Assembly (NCBI RefSeq): GCF_025628885.1
Contig: NZ_JAOTIF010000001.1
Coordinates: 248,001-312,000, forward strand
Source: Paraflavisolibacter caeni
GTDB lineage: Bacteria; Bacteroidota; Bacteroidia; Chitinophagales; Chitinophagaceae
Direction: 5' to 3'
Length of the DNA stretch: 64,000 nt
The notes under the pieces were generated by a model. That model was not told the origin of the DNA. It ran no database searches and was given only the letters and a program-made list of their open reading frames with translations. The number at the start of each line of letters is the position of its first letter. Position 1 is the first letter of the stretch. Positions 25,743 to 33,230 of the stretch are shown here, piece by piece. Both the position numbers and the translations under genes were made by a program.

Positions 25743-27053
25743 TTATGATTTGATTGTTATCATTCTCCTGGCAGTGTCAACACCGCTGTTTAAAGCTGCT
25801 TCTACCGTTCCTGTCATGGGGCCGGTCACTAGCGCTTCGCCGGCAAAAAATAGAGTGTCTTCTTCAGGTTGGTTTAACACCTTGATAGCATCAGCAGTAT
25901 GCAATGTTGCATAAGAATAAGCACCGCAGCTAAAAGGCTGGGCTGCCCAGTTGTGTATTTTATGCCCGATAATCTTTTGAAGCAGGGTTGCTTTTCCCAA
26001 TGAAAAAATATAACAAAGAGCGTCTACTCCTTTTTCAAATATGAAGTCATCTGTGGCATTTTGTAGATTGCTAGCCTTAGGGCCGGCGAGCCAGCCTGTA
26101 AGCAGTCCATTGTCATTAGGGTGCTGTGTCCACCAGGTAGGGATAAAAGCATCTGAAAATATGAATTCTACATTTTTCATGGGATATTGTAAGCTTTTCT
26201 CTTCCCAAAAGTTGTTCAAGCATTGGATGTGTATTTTAATGGCAGCACCAAAGCCCATGAGCTGTATGGCTGAATATTTTTCGGGCAGGGAAGGTGAAAA
26301 GGTAATACTGGCGTCGCTGCCTTCTGGCGCCTGTAGTACACCCAAGGGAACCGTGATCAGTACTTGCTTTGTATAATAGCTCTTTCTATTCAATGTGATT
26401 ACTTCAACCTCAAACCTCTTCCATTTGATCCGCGTTACCGGAGCGGAAAGAATTATGGTTCCACCAGTGCTGGAAATTTCTTTTTGGAAATAGTCCATGA
26501 GCTGACCGTAGCCTCGTTCAATGCGGTATTGGTGCTCGTCATCTTCTGCTTCCCATTCCCTTTTTAAGGCCAGTGTGCTGGCTTTACCAGGTGCTGCCGC
26601 ATTATAACCCTGGGTGTACTGTAGTGTAGTTTCTCTTAATTCCTTGTACTTATCATTACTGAAATGGCTATTTAAAAATTCTTCAATAGTCTGGTCATGC
26701 TTCAGCTCTTGTAAAGCCTTCATCAAAAGGTCCCAATCCTTAATAAATTCTTTTTCCCTATGCACTTTACCATCTGTTACATGCCAGATTTTATCGCCAA
26801 TGGTTTCATATTTAATCCCTGCCTTTTCCAGGAAGGTGCAGGTATGAGGTAATTGACCATGTATAAACTCTGCTCCGGCTTCTAAGGGCTGGGAAAATCC
26901 TTCATCTTCGATTGTGTATATTCTTCCGCCTATGCGGTTGCGGGCTTCCAGTACTAAAACTTTTCTTCCTGCTTTGGTCAACTCTAATGCGGCCGATAAA
27001 CCTGCAGCGCCAGCCCCAACAACAATAACATCGAACTCATTCAACTTATCCAT
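25743..27053 (-). CDS. flavin monoamine-oxidase-like FAD-dependent oxidoreductase
   Basis: A 436-residue protein taken to start at 27053 (MDKLNEFDVIVVGAGAAGLS), since the FAD-binding motif GAGAAG normally lies within about 15 residues of the start. Motifs in order are the dinucleotide-binding beta-alpha-beta, LEARNRIGGRIYT (about 38-50), VLITVPLGVLQ (about 250), and the C-terminal FAD site LFFAGEALVTGPMTGTVEAALNSG. Members oxidise amines or related substrates and make H2O2. It stands alone, divergent from the HMA protein gene with a very short gap (89 bp). The substrate is not known. Confidence 0.88.
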   Translation of the reverse strand: MDKLNEFDVIVVGAGAAGLSAALELTKAGRKVLVLEARNRIGGRIYTIEDEGFSQPLEAGAEFIHGQLPHTCTFLEKAGIKYETIGDKIWHVTDGKVHREKEFIKDWDLLMKALQELKHDQTIEEFLNSHFSNDKYKELRETTLQYTQGYNAAAPGKASTLALKREWEAEDDEHQYRIERGYGQLMDYFQKEISSTGGTIILSAPVTRIKWKRFEVEVITLNRKSYYTKQVLITVPLGVLQAPEGSDASITFSPSLPEKYSAIQLMGFGAAIKIHIQCLNNFWEEKSLQYPMKNVEFIFSDAFIPTWWTQHPNDNGLLTGWLAGPKASNLQNATDDFIFEKGVDALCYIFSLGKATLLQKIIGHKIHNWAAQPFSCGAYSYATLHTADAIKVLNQPEEDTLFFAGEALVTGPMTGTVEAALNSGVDTARRMITIKS

Positions 27054-27142
27054 AGAACTGGTTTGGAATAGAATATTTGCAGAAGGAATGCCAGTGTCCG
27101 ACATAGGCACAGGATTGGCTGTAGCAATTGAAAAAGTAAAGT

Positions 27143-27385
27143 ATGAGTACTTACCATTTCAAGACGAATATTAATTGTTTAGGTTGTGTTACGCAAATAA
27201 AGCCGAAACTCGATCAATTGGAACAAGACCATACAATTGAGCACTGGCATGTGAATATGAATGACCCTGAATATCTGCTGGAGGTAGAAACCGATAAGTT
27301 AAGTGCCGATGAGGTAAGACACTTTGTTCGTGAAGCAGGTTTTGAAGCAGAGTTTACAAGGGCTTCGGAAGGAAGAAGCCGATAG
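27143..27385 (+). CDS. heavy-metal-associated (HMA) domain protein
   Basis: An 80-residue protein with a single HMA-like ferredoxin fold. The metal motif appears as NINCLGCVTQIKPKLDQL (residues 9-26), with a CxxC pair at C12 and C15. The EVETDKLSADEVRHFVREAGFEAEF stretch forms the second half. Such domains bind Cu+ or related ions in chaperones or transporters. The MxCxxC motif normally has Met or Thr two residues before the first Cys; here it is INCLGC, so metal specificity is uncertain. The gene is divergent from the flavoprotein gene and precedes the EcsC-like gene. Confidence 0.75.
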   Translation: MSTYHFKTNINCLGCVTQIKPKLDQLEQDHTIEHWHVNMNDPEYLLEVETDKLSADEVRHFVREAGFEAEFTRASEGRSR

Positions 27386-27538
27386 CCAGACTAATAGTAT
27401 ATTGAAATGGAAAGATGGTTGTAGAAACCCCACCCGTGGCCTCCTAATTATGAGCACTTTCTGCCATCCCGATATGTTCAGTAAAGGAATGTTGCAGAAA
27501 GTAACAGGAAAGGGAGGCCTTGTTTTTGCTATGGTTAA

Positions 27539-28288
27539 TTGATGACTTATTACGAACAAATGGCAGGCCGGGAGTTAGCTAGCTGGAAATATAAAATGAC
27601 CAGGAGGCCTTCTATTTTCAATAAAATTTCCAGTCGTGTTCAGACAAAACTCAACAGCTATATACCAGAAAAGATACATAAAACAATTACTACAGTCATT
27701 AAACAGATGGTAAGAGGCGTCTTGTTCGGCGCTAAGTACACATCCAAGCAACAACTTCACAATGTTTCGCTGCAACTGGCAGAAGCGGAAGTGCAGAAAT
27801 CTATCTATAAATACAAACATGCAGCAGCAGTGGAAGGTGGCATTACAGGCGCCGGGGGGCTATTATTAGGCCTTGCTGATTTCCCTATTTTTTTGAGCAT
27901 CAAGCTAAGTATGCTTTTTGATATCGCCAGTCTATATGGTTTCTCAGTTAAGGATTATAAGGAACGCGTATACATACTACATATTTTTCAACTGGCATTC
28001 AGCAACCAGGAACATCGCCGTGATGTATTTGAGCAAATGAAGGACTGGGATCTAAAAAAGGAACAATTACCTGATGATATCCATTTGTTTAACTGGCGAA
28101 AATTTCAACAGGAATACAGGGATTATATAGACCTGGCAAAGTTGGGACAACTCATTCCCGGTATCGGGGCCGTGATTGGTTATGTTGCTAATTACCGGAT
28201 GGTGGACCACCTGGGTAAAATGGCAATGAATGCCTATAGAATGAGGTTGCTGGAAAATCCACACGTACCTGTTCCTGGTCCAGTTTAA
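27539..28288 (+). CDS. EcsC-family protein
   Basis: A 249-residue protein of the EcsC family. Family signatures include AAVEGGITGAGGLLLGLADFPIFLSIKLSMLFDIA (about residues 97-130), the DYKERVYILHIFQLAFS helix, and the late LIPGIGAVIGYVANYRMVDHLG. The glycine-rich hydrophobic stretches suggest membrane association. EcsC is named after a Bacillus ABC transporter locus protein, but its own function is unclear. Two adjacent ATG codons at 27539 and 27542 are both possible starts. It precedes the TerB/BON cluster by 113 bp. Confidence 0.85.
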   Translation: MMTYYEQMAGRELASWKYKMTRRPSIFNKISSRVQTKLNSYIPEKIHKTITTVIKQMVRGVLFGAKYTSKQQLHNVSLQLAEAEVQKSIYKYKHAAAVEGGITGAGGLLLGLADFPIFLSIKLSMLFDIASLYGFSVKDYKERVYILHIFQLAFSNQEHRRDVFEQMKDWDLKKEQLPDDIHLFNWRKFQQEYRDYIDLAKLGQLIPGIGAVIGYVANYRMVDHLGKMAMNAYRMRLLENPHVPVPGPV

Positions 28289-28400
28289 TTGAAAATCCTT
28301 GATTACTTCTGTCGATACTCTAACGATAATATGCATACGAATTATAGAATGCGGGCTGCTGCATGGAACGAAAATTGAATCATTCAATGAAAAATAAAAA

Positions 28401-29114
28401 ATGGAACAACCTGAAAAACTACTTAAGGATTATACTGACATAGAGAAAGGTGCTTACATCGGAGCTATCGCATCCATTGCAACTGCTGATAAAACAGCAT
28501 CGGAAGAAGAACTTGAATTCTTAGAGGCCTTAGCAGATTCTGCCCAGCTTTCACCAGAACAAAAAGAATCTGTGAGAAATGCTGCTACCGAATTATCTGG
28601 TGAGGAACTGCAGAAGTGCCTGGATATATTGAAAGGTAGCGATTTACGTTTTTCATTGATAACGGATCTGATTGCATTTGCGGAGTCGGATCAGAATTAC
28701 GCTCCGGAAGAAAAAGCCAATATTGAAAAAATTGCACAGTACCTCAACATCAATCAGCAACAGTTTTCACTTTTAGGCGAGTTTGTTCAAAAGACTGCCA
28801 AGACTGAATTGGCTCCTGAACAAGCCCAGTCACAAGGGTTTTTAGAATCATTAGGTTTGGGAGACCAGTTGAAGAATGCAGGTATTAATTTAAGCAGTTT
28901 GACGAAAGGATTATTGGGTGTGGCAGGACCAATCATTTTAGCCGGACTTGTGCGCAAAGGTTTCAGGAGCGGAAGTCGTGGTGGAGTAGGTGGTTTAGGC
29001 GGTGGTTTGGGTGGAATGCTTGGGGGCTTCGGCTCATTAATTGGGATGCTCAATGGCGGCAGGGGTATCGGCAGCACAGGAGGTCTTTTTTCAAGAGTCT
29101 TGAGAGGATTTTAA
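28401..29114 (+). CDS. TerB-like protein with glycine-rich tail
   Basis: A 237-residue protein. The N-terminal part (about residues 15-125) is all-helical and acidic, with ASIATADKTASEEELEFLEAL and IAFAESDQNYAPEEKANIEKIA, which resembles the TerB/tellurite-resistance fold. A hydrophobic helix follows (LLGVAGPIILAGLV, about 170-184). The tail from about 185 is Gly-rich (RSGSRGGVGGLGGGLGG). Function is not established for such proteins; a stress role is suggested by the BON and LysM genes directly behind. It starts the three-gene cluster ending at 30061. Confidence 0.7.
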   Translation: MEQPEKLLKDYTDIEKGAYIGAIASIATADKTASEEELEFLEALADSAQLSPEQKESVRNAATELSGEELQKCLDILKGSDLRFSLITDLIAFAESDQNYAPEEKANIEKIAQYLNINQQQFSLLGEFVQKTAKTELAPEQAQSQGFLESLGLGDQLKNAGINLSSLTKGLLGVAGPIILAGLVRKGFRSGSRGGVGGLGGGLGGMLGGFGSLIGMLNGGRGIGSTGGLFSRVLRGF

Positions 29115-29185
29115 TTACCGGTAAACTCTAGCGAATGATCAATTCAGCTTTAAACATTCTCTTTTTAAATCAAAAATCAATAGCA

Positions 29186-29671
29186 ATGAATGTACTTCGA
29201 TTTAAATTCAGTTTACCTGCATTATTAATTCTACTGTTTAGCTTTCAAATTCAATCATGCAAACAGAAAAACAATGATGGGGAAATTCAAACAGCGATAG
29301 CAACGAAAACTCAGACCGATCCAAGTTTTGCAGGTGTAAATGCTACTGTCAAGGATGGTATTGTAACCTTAACCGGACAGTGTAATGATGCGCCTTGTAA
29401 AACCAATGCCGAACAGGCTGTAAAGGATATCAAGGGGGTTAAAAAGGTTGTAAACAACATAACTGTAGCACCAGTTGTGGTAACAGCTGATGATCCGTTA
29501 AAAGCTTCTGTTAACCAGACGCTTGCCAATTACCAGGGCGTACAGGCCGACGTACAGGATGGCGTAGTAACACTCCGGGGAGAAATTAAAAAAGACAGGT
29601 TGCAACAATTGATGATGGATCTGAACGCATTAAAGCCAAAAAAAATTGATAACCAATTAGTGATTAAATAA
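29186..29671 (+). CDS. BON-domain lipoprotein (two BON domains)
   Basis: A 161-residue protein taken from the ATG at 29186, which gives a lipoprotein-type signal peptide (LLFSFQIQSCKQKNND with the Cys as the lipid site). Two BON domains follow: VNATVKDGIVTLTGQC...VKDIKGVKKVVNNITV, and then VQADVQDGVVTLRGEI.....LMMDLNALKPKKIDNQLVI. BON domains bind phospholipids or occur in osmotic-stress and secretion proteins; OsmY is the best-known example. It lies between the TerB-like gene and a BON-LysM gene, six bases before the latter. Confidence 0.85.
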   Translation: MNVLRFKFSLPALLILLFSFQIQSCKQKNNDGEIQTAIATKTQTDPSFAGVNATVKDGIVTLTGQCNDAPCKTNAEQAVKDIKGVKKVVNNITVAPVVVTADDPLKASVNQTLANYQGVQADVQDGVVTLRGEIKKDRLQQLMMDLNALKPKKIDNQLVIK

Positions 29672-29677
29672 ACTATT

Positions 29678-30061
29678 ATGGCACTAAGGGCAAAATACCA
29701 GCAATTAATAGACGCCGCTACCAATAGCGGTGTTACTAACCTGCAGGTGCGGGAAGAGGGTAATGTATTATATATCGACGGCAATGCACCTTCGGAAGAT
29801 GTAAAAAAGCAAATTTGGGATATTTTCAATAAGATAGACCCTGATTACCGCTCTGGTGATCTTGTTTTGAACCTTTTAGTGGCGGGTGGTGGCGGAACCC
29901 CTGCTACAGAAGAATATGAAGTAGTAAAGGGTGACAGCCTTTCAAAAATAGGCCAAAAGTACGGAGTCCCTTGGCCAGAGATCTATGCCGCTAACAAAGA
30001 CCAGATCAAAGATCCAAACCTGATCCAGCCGGGATGGAAGTTGAAAATCCCTAAGAAATAA
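29678..30061 (+). CDS. BON-LysM protein, Kbp (YgaU)-like
   Basis: A 127-residue protein with an N-terminal BON-like domain (residues 1-70: NLQVREEGNVLYIDGNAPSED) and a C-terminal LysM domain (about 77-125: YEVVKGDSLSKIGQKYGVPWPEIYAANKDQI..P..IQPGWKLKIP). This is the architecture of Escherichia coli Kbp/YgaU, a K+-binding protein. No signal peptide is visible, so it is likely cytoplasmic as in E. coli. It is the last gene of the TerB-BON-LysM cluster, six bases after the BON lipoprotein gene, and is followed by a terminator hairpin. Confidence 0.88.
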   Translation: MALRAKYQQLIDAATNSGVTNLQVREEGNVLYIDGNAPSEDVKKQIWDIFNKIDPDYRSGDLVLNLLVAGGGGTPATEEYEVVKGDSLSKIGQKYGVPWPEIYAANKDQIKDPNLIQPGWKLKIPKK

Positions 30062-30072
30062 AATAAACAGCG

Positions 30073-30102
30073 ACTGCCTTGAACACGCGCATGCAAGGCA
30101 GT
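30073..30102 (+). terminator. terminator of the BON-LysM cluster
   Basis: A 9-bp perfect stem (ACTGCCTTG / CAAGGCAGT) with a 12-nt loop, 11 bp after the stop of the Kbp-like gene. The tail is only moderately T-rich (CTCTTCATT). Confidence 0.6.
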
Positions 30103-30225
30103 CTCTTCATTCCATAGGCTTGTCAATCAAATGGCTAATTTTCCATTGGCAAATAAAAAAACGTATTTATACGGTTATTTTTATCAAAATAGTTTCTCAA
30201 ATTGCCGGAAATTTAAAACCTGCTT

Positions 30226-30627
30226 ATGGAATCAATCGAAATCAAAACAGATCAATTCATTTCTTTAGCGAAAGCGAAACAACTCACTGGTAAGTTTAAA
30301 AAAGATAAAGACAAGATTGTAAAAGACGAATACAAAGACAAGCATCTTTTACCTTATTCTGAAACCTTTGACAGATCAGCGATCGATTTCTTATTACAGC
30401 AACCAGGATGTGTCAAATTGCGTATTTATTTTGGAATGGAAGATGATGATAAAGTAAGCCTTGTCATTGTTGGCGTGGATGCTGAAGGTAATGACATACT
30501 CACTCCCGTTTCTTTAAACAAATCGAGCAGCGCCACTGAAGCAGGGGAAATGTTGACTGATCCTATAGTGGAAAACGGCACTAAATGTCCGCCCACCTGC
30601 CCAGTTAACTCTCCTTTAAATAGCTAA
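30226..30627 (+). CDS. conserved-looking protein of unknown function
   Basis: A 133-residue soluble protein with a Lys/Asp-rich N-terminal half (FKKDKDKIVKDEYKDKHL), a beta-rich middle (CVKLRIYFGMEDDDKVSLVIVGVDAEGNDILTP) and a Pro/Cys tail (TKCPPTCPVNSP). I do not recognise the family. It precedes the membrane protein and two-component genes by 18 bp and may be their first gene, or stand apart with its own promoter; the 164-bp upstream gap has no clear promoter. Confidence 0.6.
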   Translation: MESIEIKTDQFISLAKAKQLTGKFKKDKDKIVKDEYKDKHLLPYSETFDRSAIDFLLQQPGCVKLRIYFGMEDDDKVSLVIVGVDAEGNDILTPVSLNKSSSATEAGEMLTDPIVENGTKCPPTCPVNSPLNS

Positions 30628-30645
30628 TTTATTTCAGAAGGCTGA

Positions 30646-31299
30646 ATGAATCCTTATATTGGTTATATTTTCAACTTTTCTATAATAATCGGGGCAATAA
30701 TAGGATGTGTACGGTTCCGCCGTATACATCCTGTTTACCACCCCTTTCTCATCCTTATCTGGACCGGGACCATCAACGAAATCATAAGTACTAGTCTCGT
30801 GTTTACAGGGCACTACAACATTGTCAACTTTAATATCTACAACTTAATCGAATCACTACTTGTCACCTGGCAATTTTACCGGTGGCGTCTTTTTGATGAA
30901 AACCACAGGTTTTATCAAGCCTTGCTGATGACTTTTTGCATCTCCTGGGGACTGGATATTATCTTCATCTCTGGTTTTTCAAACTTCAATTCCTACTTCA
31001 GAATATTTTACTCATTTGCGCTGATCATGATGAGTATCAATATGATCAATCGTATGTTATTCAAGGAAAGAAATAACTTTCTGAGGAACCCGATATTTAT
31101 TATTTGCAGTGGTTTTATAATTTTTTATACTTTAACGGTTACAACGGAAGCTTTTTTCGTTTACGGACTCAAATTAAGTTCTGTATTCCAGGAGAATATA
31201 AACTACATTTTGATGTCTGCCAATTTGTTTTGTAACCTAATTTATGCTTTAGCCATTCTATGGATGCCCCAGAGACAAGCCTTTTCACTGCAGTATTGA
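30646..31299 (+). CDS. multi-pass membrane protein, probable sensor partner of the histidine kinase
   Basis: A 217-residue integral membrane protein with about six to seven hydrophobic segments (IGYIFNFSIIIGAIIG, FLILIWTGTINEIIST, LLMTFCISWGLDIIF, IFYSFALIMMSINMI, IFIICSGFIIFYTL and the last ILMSANLFCNLIYALAILW). No named family was recognised. Its 3' end overlaps the kinase gene by 40 bp, so translation is coupled. This arrangement suggests that it senses a membrane signal for the following NarL-type system, but that role is inferred. Confidence 0.7.
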   Translation: MNPYIGYIFNFSIIIGAIIGCVRFRRIHPVYHPFLILIWTGTINEIISTSLVFTGHYNIVNFNIYNLIESLLVTWQFYRWRLFDENHRFYQALLMTFCISWGLDIIFISGFSNFNSYFRIFYSFALIMMSINMINRMLFKERNNFLRNPIFIICSGFIIFYTLTVTTEAFFVYGLKLSSVFQENINYILMSANLFCNLIYALAILWMPQRQAFSLQY

Positions 31300-32018
31300 T
31301 CATCAGCTTTGTTATTGGTGTAATTATTATCTTTTTTATTTATTCCATCGTACGACAGCAGAGAAAAAATTTGCAATTAAACCGTCAGAATATTCTTGCT
31401 GAAATTACAGCAATGGAAAAAGAACGGGCAAGAATAGCTGCTGACCTGCACGATGAATTGGGGCCTATGCTGGCCGCAGTGAAATTAAAGATCAACAGTT
31501 TTGAGCTTACAGATGAAGATGATAAGATCGAGATTGAAAAAACAAATGAACATATTGATGGGCTGATCAAACGCATGCGTGAAATTTCCTACGACTTACT
31601 TCCTAGTTTATTAACCCGGAAAGGATTGGTGCAGGCCGTTCATCAATTTGTCGATTATACTAAAAATTCAAGTCCGCTGCATATTAAACTAGAATTGCCT
31701 GAAAATGTCAATGTTGATGAGCACAAATCCATCCACTTATTTCGCATTATCCAGGAGATCATCCACAATACCATAAAACATTCTGAAGCAACAGAATTAA
31801 AAATTATGATGCATGAAAAGAATGACCTGCTAATTTTGTCTACTAGTGACGATGGATCAGGATTCGATTATCATGCTATTTCTAAAACAGGTAAAGGAAT
31901 TGGCCTCAGAAGTCTTTTAAGTCGTACAGAGATGATCGGGGGCGTCATGTATATTGAATCTGCGGTGAATAAGGGAACTAAATACTCTTTTGAAATACCG
32001 TTGAACAAACATGAGTAA
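31260..32018 (+). CDS. NarL-type sensor histidine kinase
   Basis: A 252-residue kinase. An N-terminal transmembrane segment (residues 9-29, TAVLIISFVIGVIIIFFIY) is followed by a HisKA_3 dimerisation domain with the phosphorylated His in ARIAADLHDELGP (about 57-69). The HATPase_c domain has the N box IIQEIIHNTIKHS and the G box SDDGSGFD.....GIGLRSL. It has no large sensor domain of its own, which fits coupling to the membrane protein encoded just upstream. It overlaps the response regulator gene by 8 bp. Confidence 0.92.
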   Translation: MDAPETSLFTAVLIISFVIGVIIIFFIYSIVRQQRKNLQLNRQNILAEITAMEKERARIAADLHDELGPMLAAVKLKINSFELTDEDDKIEIEKTNEHIDGLIKRMREISYDLLPSLLTRKGLVQAVHQFVDYTKNSSPLHIKLELPENVNVDEHKSIHLFRIIQEIIHNTIKHSEATELKIMMHEKNDLLILSTSDDGSGFDYHAISKTGKGIGLRSLLSRTEMIGGVMYIESAVNKGTKYSFEIPLNKHE

Positions 32019-32676
32019 TTATTTATTGCCCATCCGCATTATTCTTGCTGATGACCATGAAATCTTCCGGGATGGCTTCCGGGTAATGCTGAAAAAACAG
32101 GCATCTATCAAGCTCGAAGGCGAAGCTGCCAATGGACAGGAACTGGTCAAACTTGCCCATGAGTTGAAGCCTGACGTGATTGTTACAGACATAAAAATGC
32201 CTGTAATGGATGGGATTATGGCTACTAAGCAGTTGATGCAGGACATGCCCCATGTAGGGATCATCGCACTTTCGATGTTTGATGAAGAAAACCTGATTAT
32301 AGACATGCTGGAAGCTGGAGCAAAAGGTTATTTGTTGAAAAATGCCCATAAAAATGAGATTATTGCTGCAGTCCAGACAGTTGCAAAGGACCAGACTTAT
32401 TTCTGTGAACATACTTCGCAGAAATTGACCAGGTTACTGGCTACCAGCAGCTATAATCCCTACAAAAAAGTGAAGCCGCTGTTTTCAGAGAACGAATTAA
32501 GTGTGATGCGTTATATATGTGAGGAGCTTTCAAATAAAGAAATTGCAGAGTTGATGCATTTGAGCGTGCGGACCATAGAAGGCTACCGGGACCGGATCCA
32601 GGACAAAATAGAGGCAAGGAATACGGCTGGTATAGTGGTTTATGCAATTAAGCATAAGATATACAGTTTTGATTGA
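32011..32676 (+). CDS. NarL/FixJ-family response regulator
   Basis: A 221-residue regulator. The receiver domain (about 8-125) has the acidic pair in ILADDHE, the phosphorylated Asp in PDVIVTDIKMPVMDG, and the Lys in GYLLKNA. The LuxR-type HTH (about 155-215) contains ELSVMRYICEELSNKEIAELMHLSVRTIEGYRDRI. It binds DNA as a dimer after phosphorylation by the kinase encoded directly before it. It is the last gene of the four-gene set beginning at 30226 or 30646; a hairpin (GACCTG / CAGGTC, 32721-32751) lies 44 bp after the stop. Confidence 0.93.
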   Translation: MSNYLLPIRIILADDHEIFRDGFRVMLKKQASIKLEGEAANGQELVKLAHELKPDVIVTDIKMPVMDGIMATKQLMQDMPHVGIIALSMFDEENLIIDMLEAGAKGYLLKNAHKNEIIAAVQTVAKDQTYFCEHTSQKLTRLLATSSYNPYKKVKPLFSENELSVMRYICEELSNKEIAELMHLSVRTIEGYRDRIQDKIEARNTAGIVVYAIKHKIYSFD

Positions 32677-32808
32677 GCAGTTTAAGGCTGGTAACTAAGC
32701 TAGATCTGGAGATAAAAGGAGACCTGCAAGGCTTTTACACCTTAACAGGTCCCGATGAAAATGCAGATAGTTTTGATTGCCTGACTTCGTATGGTTGGGC
32801 ATCTGTTT

Positions 32809-33159
32809 TTATAAAAGAACTTCGATCTCTGTAATTTTTGCAATCTGGATGTTGCCAGAATAAATAGTTATCGATTTATACTGGTTGGGGGATTGCAATT
32901 CTTCAGAATAAAAGACTTCAACTGTGTACCCATTTTCTGATATGATGTGTGGGATCACTTCAAGAAGCAGTTCATCCTTTGTAGGATGAACTGCTTCTTT
33001 TTTAACTAAGAAAGGCCTTAATATCCTGTTGTTAATCACAACATCACCAATTATATACAGTGTGCCTCTTTGATTTTTCCCGGAATTCTGCATGTCAATC
33101 CAGGCTTCCCAAAGATCAATGTTGTTTTCTTTCGTATTGTATGGTGTCGTGGTTTCCAT
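32809..33159 (-). CDS. hypothetical beta-rich protein
   Basis: A 116-residue protein taken from the ATG at 33159 (METTTPYNTKENN); a longer frame to 33192 is possible. It is beta-rich with alternating hydrophobic residues (RGTLYIIGDVVINNRILRPFLVKK, LLLEVIPHIISENGYTVEVFYSEEL, YKSITIYSGNIQIAKITEIEVLL) and has no signal peptide. I do not recognise the family. It lies 39 bp before the start side of the propeller protein's stop and on the same strand, so it may be co-transcribed downstream of that gene. Confidence 0.55.
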   Translation of the reverse strand: METTTPYNTKENNIDLWEAWIDMQNSGKNQRGTLYIIGDVVINNRILRPFLVKKEAVHPTKDELLLEVIPHIISENGYTVEVFYSEELQSPNQYKSITIYSGNIQIAKITEIEVLL

Positions 33160-33230
33160 CCTAATGTTAGTTGAACCATGCGAATGTACCACGTGTAGGT
33201 ACTCAGAAAAAGCGTATTAATACGGTATTT

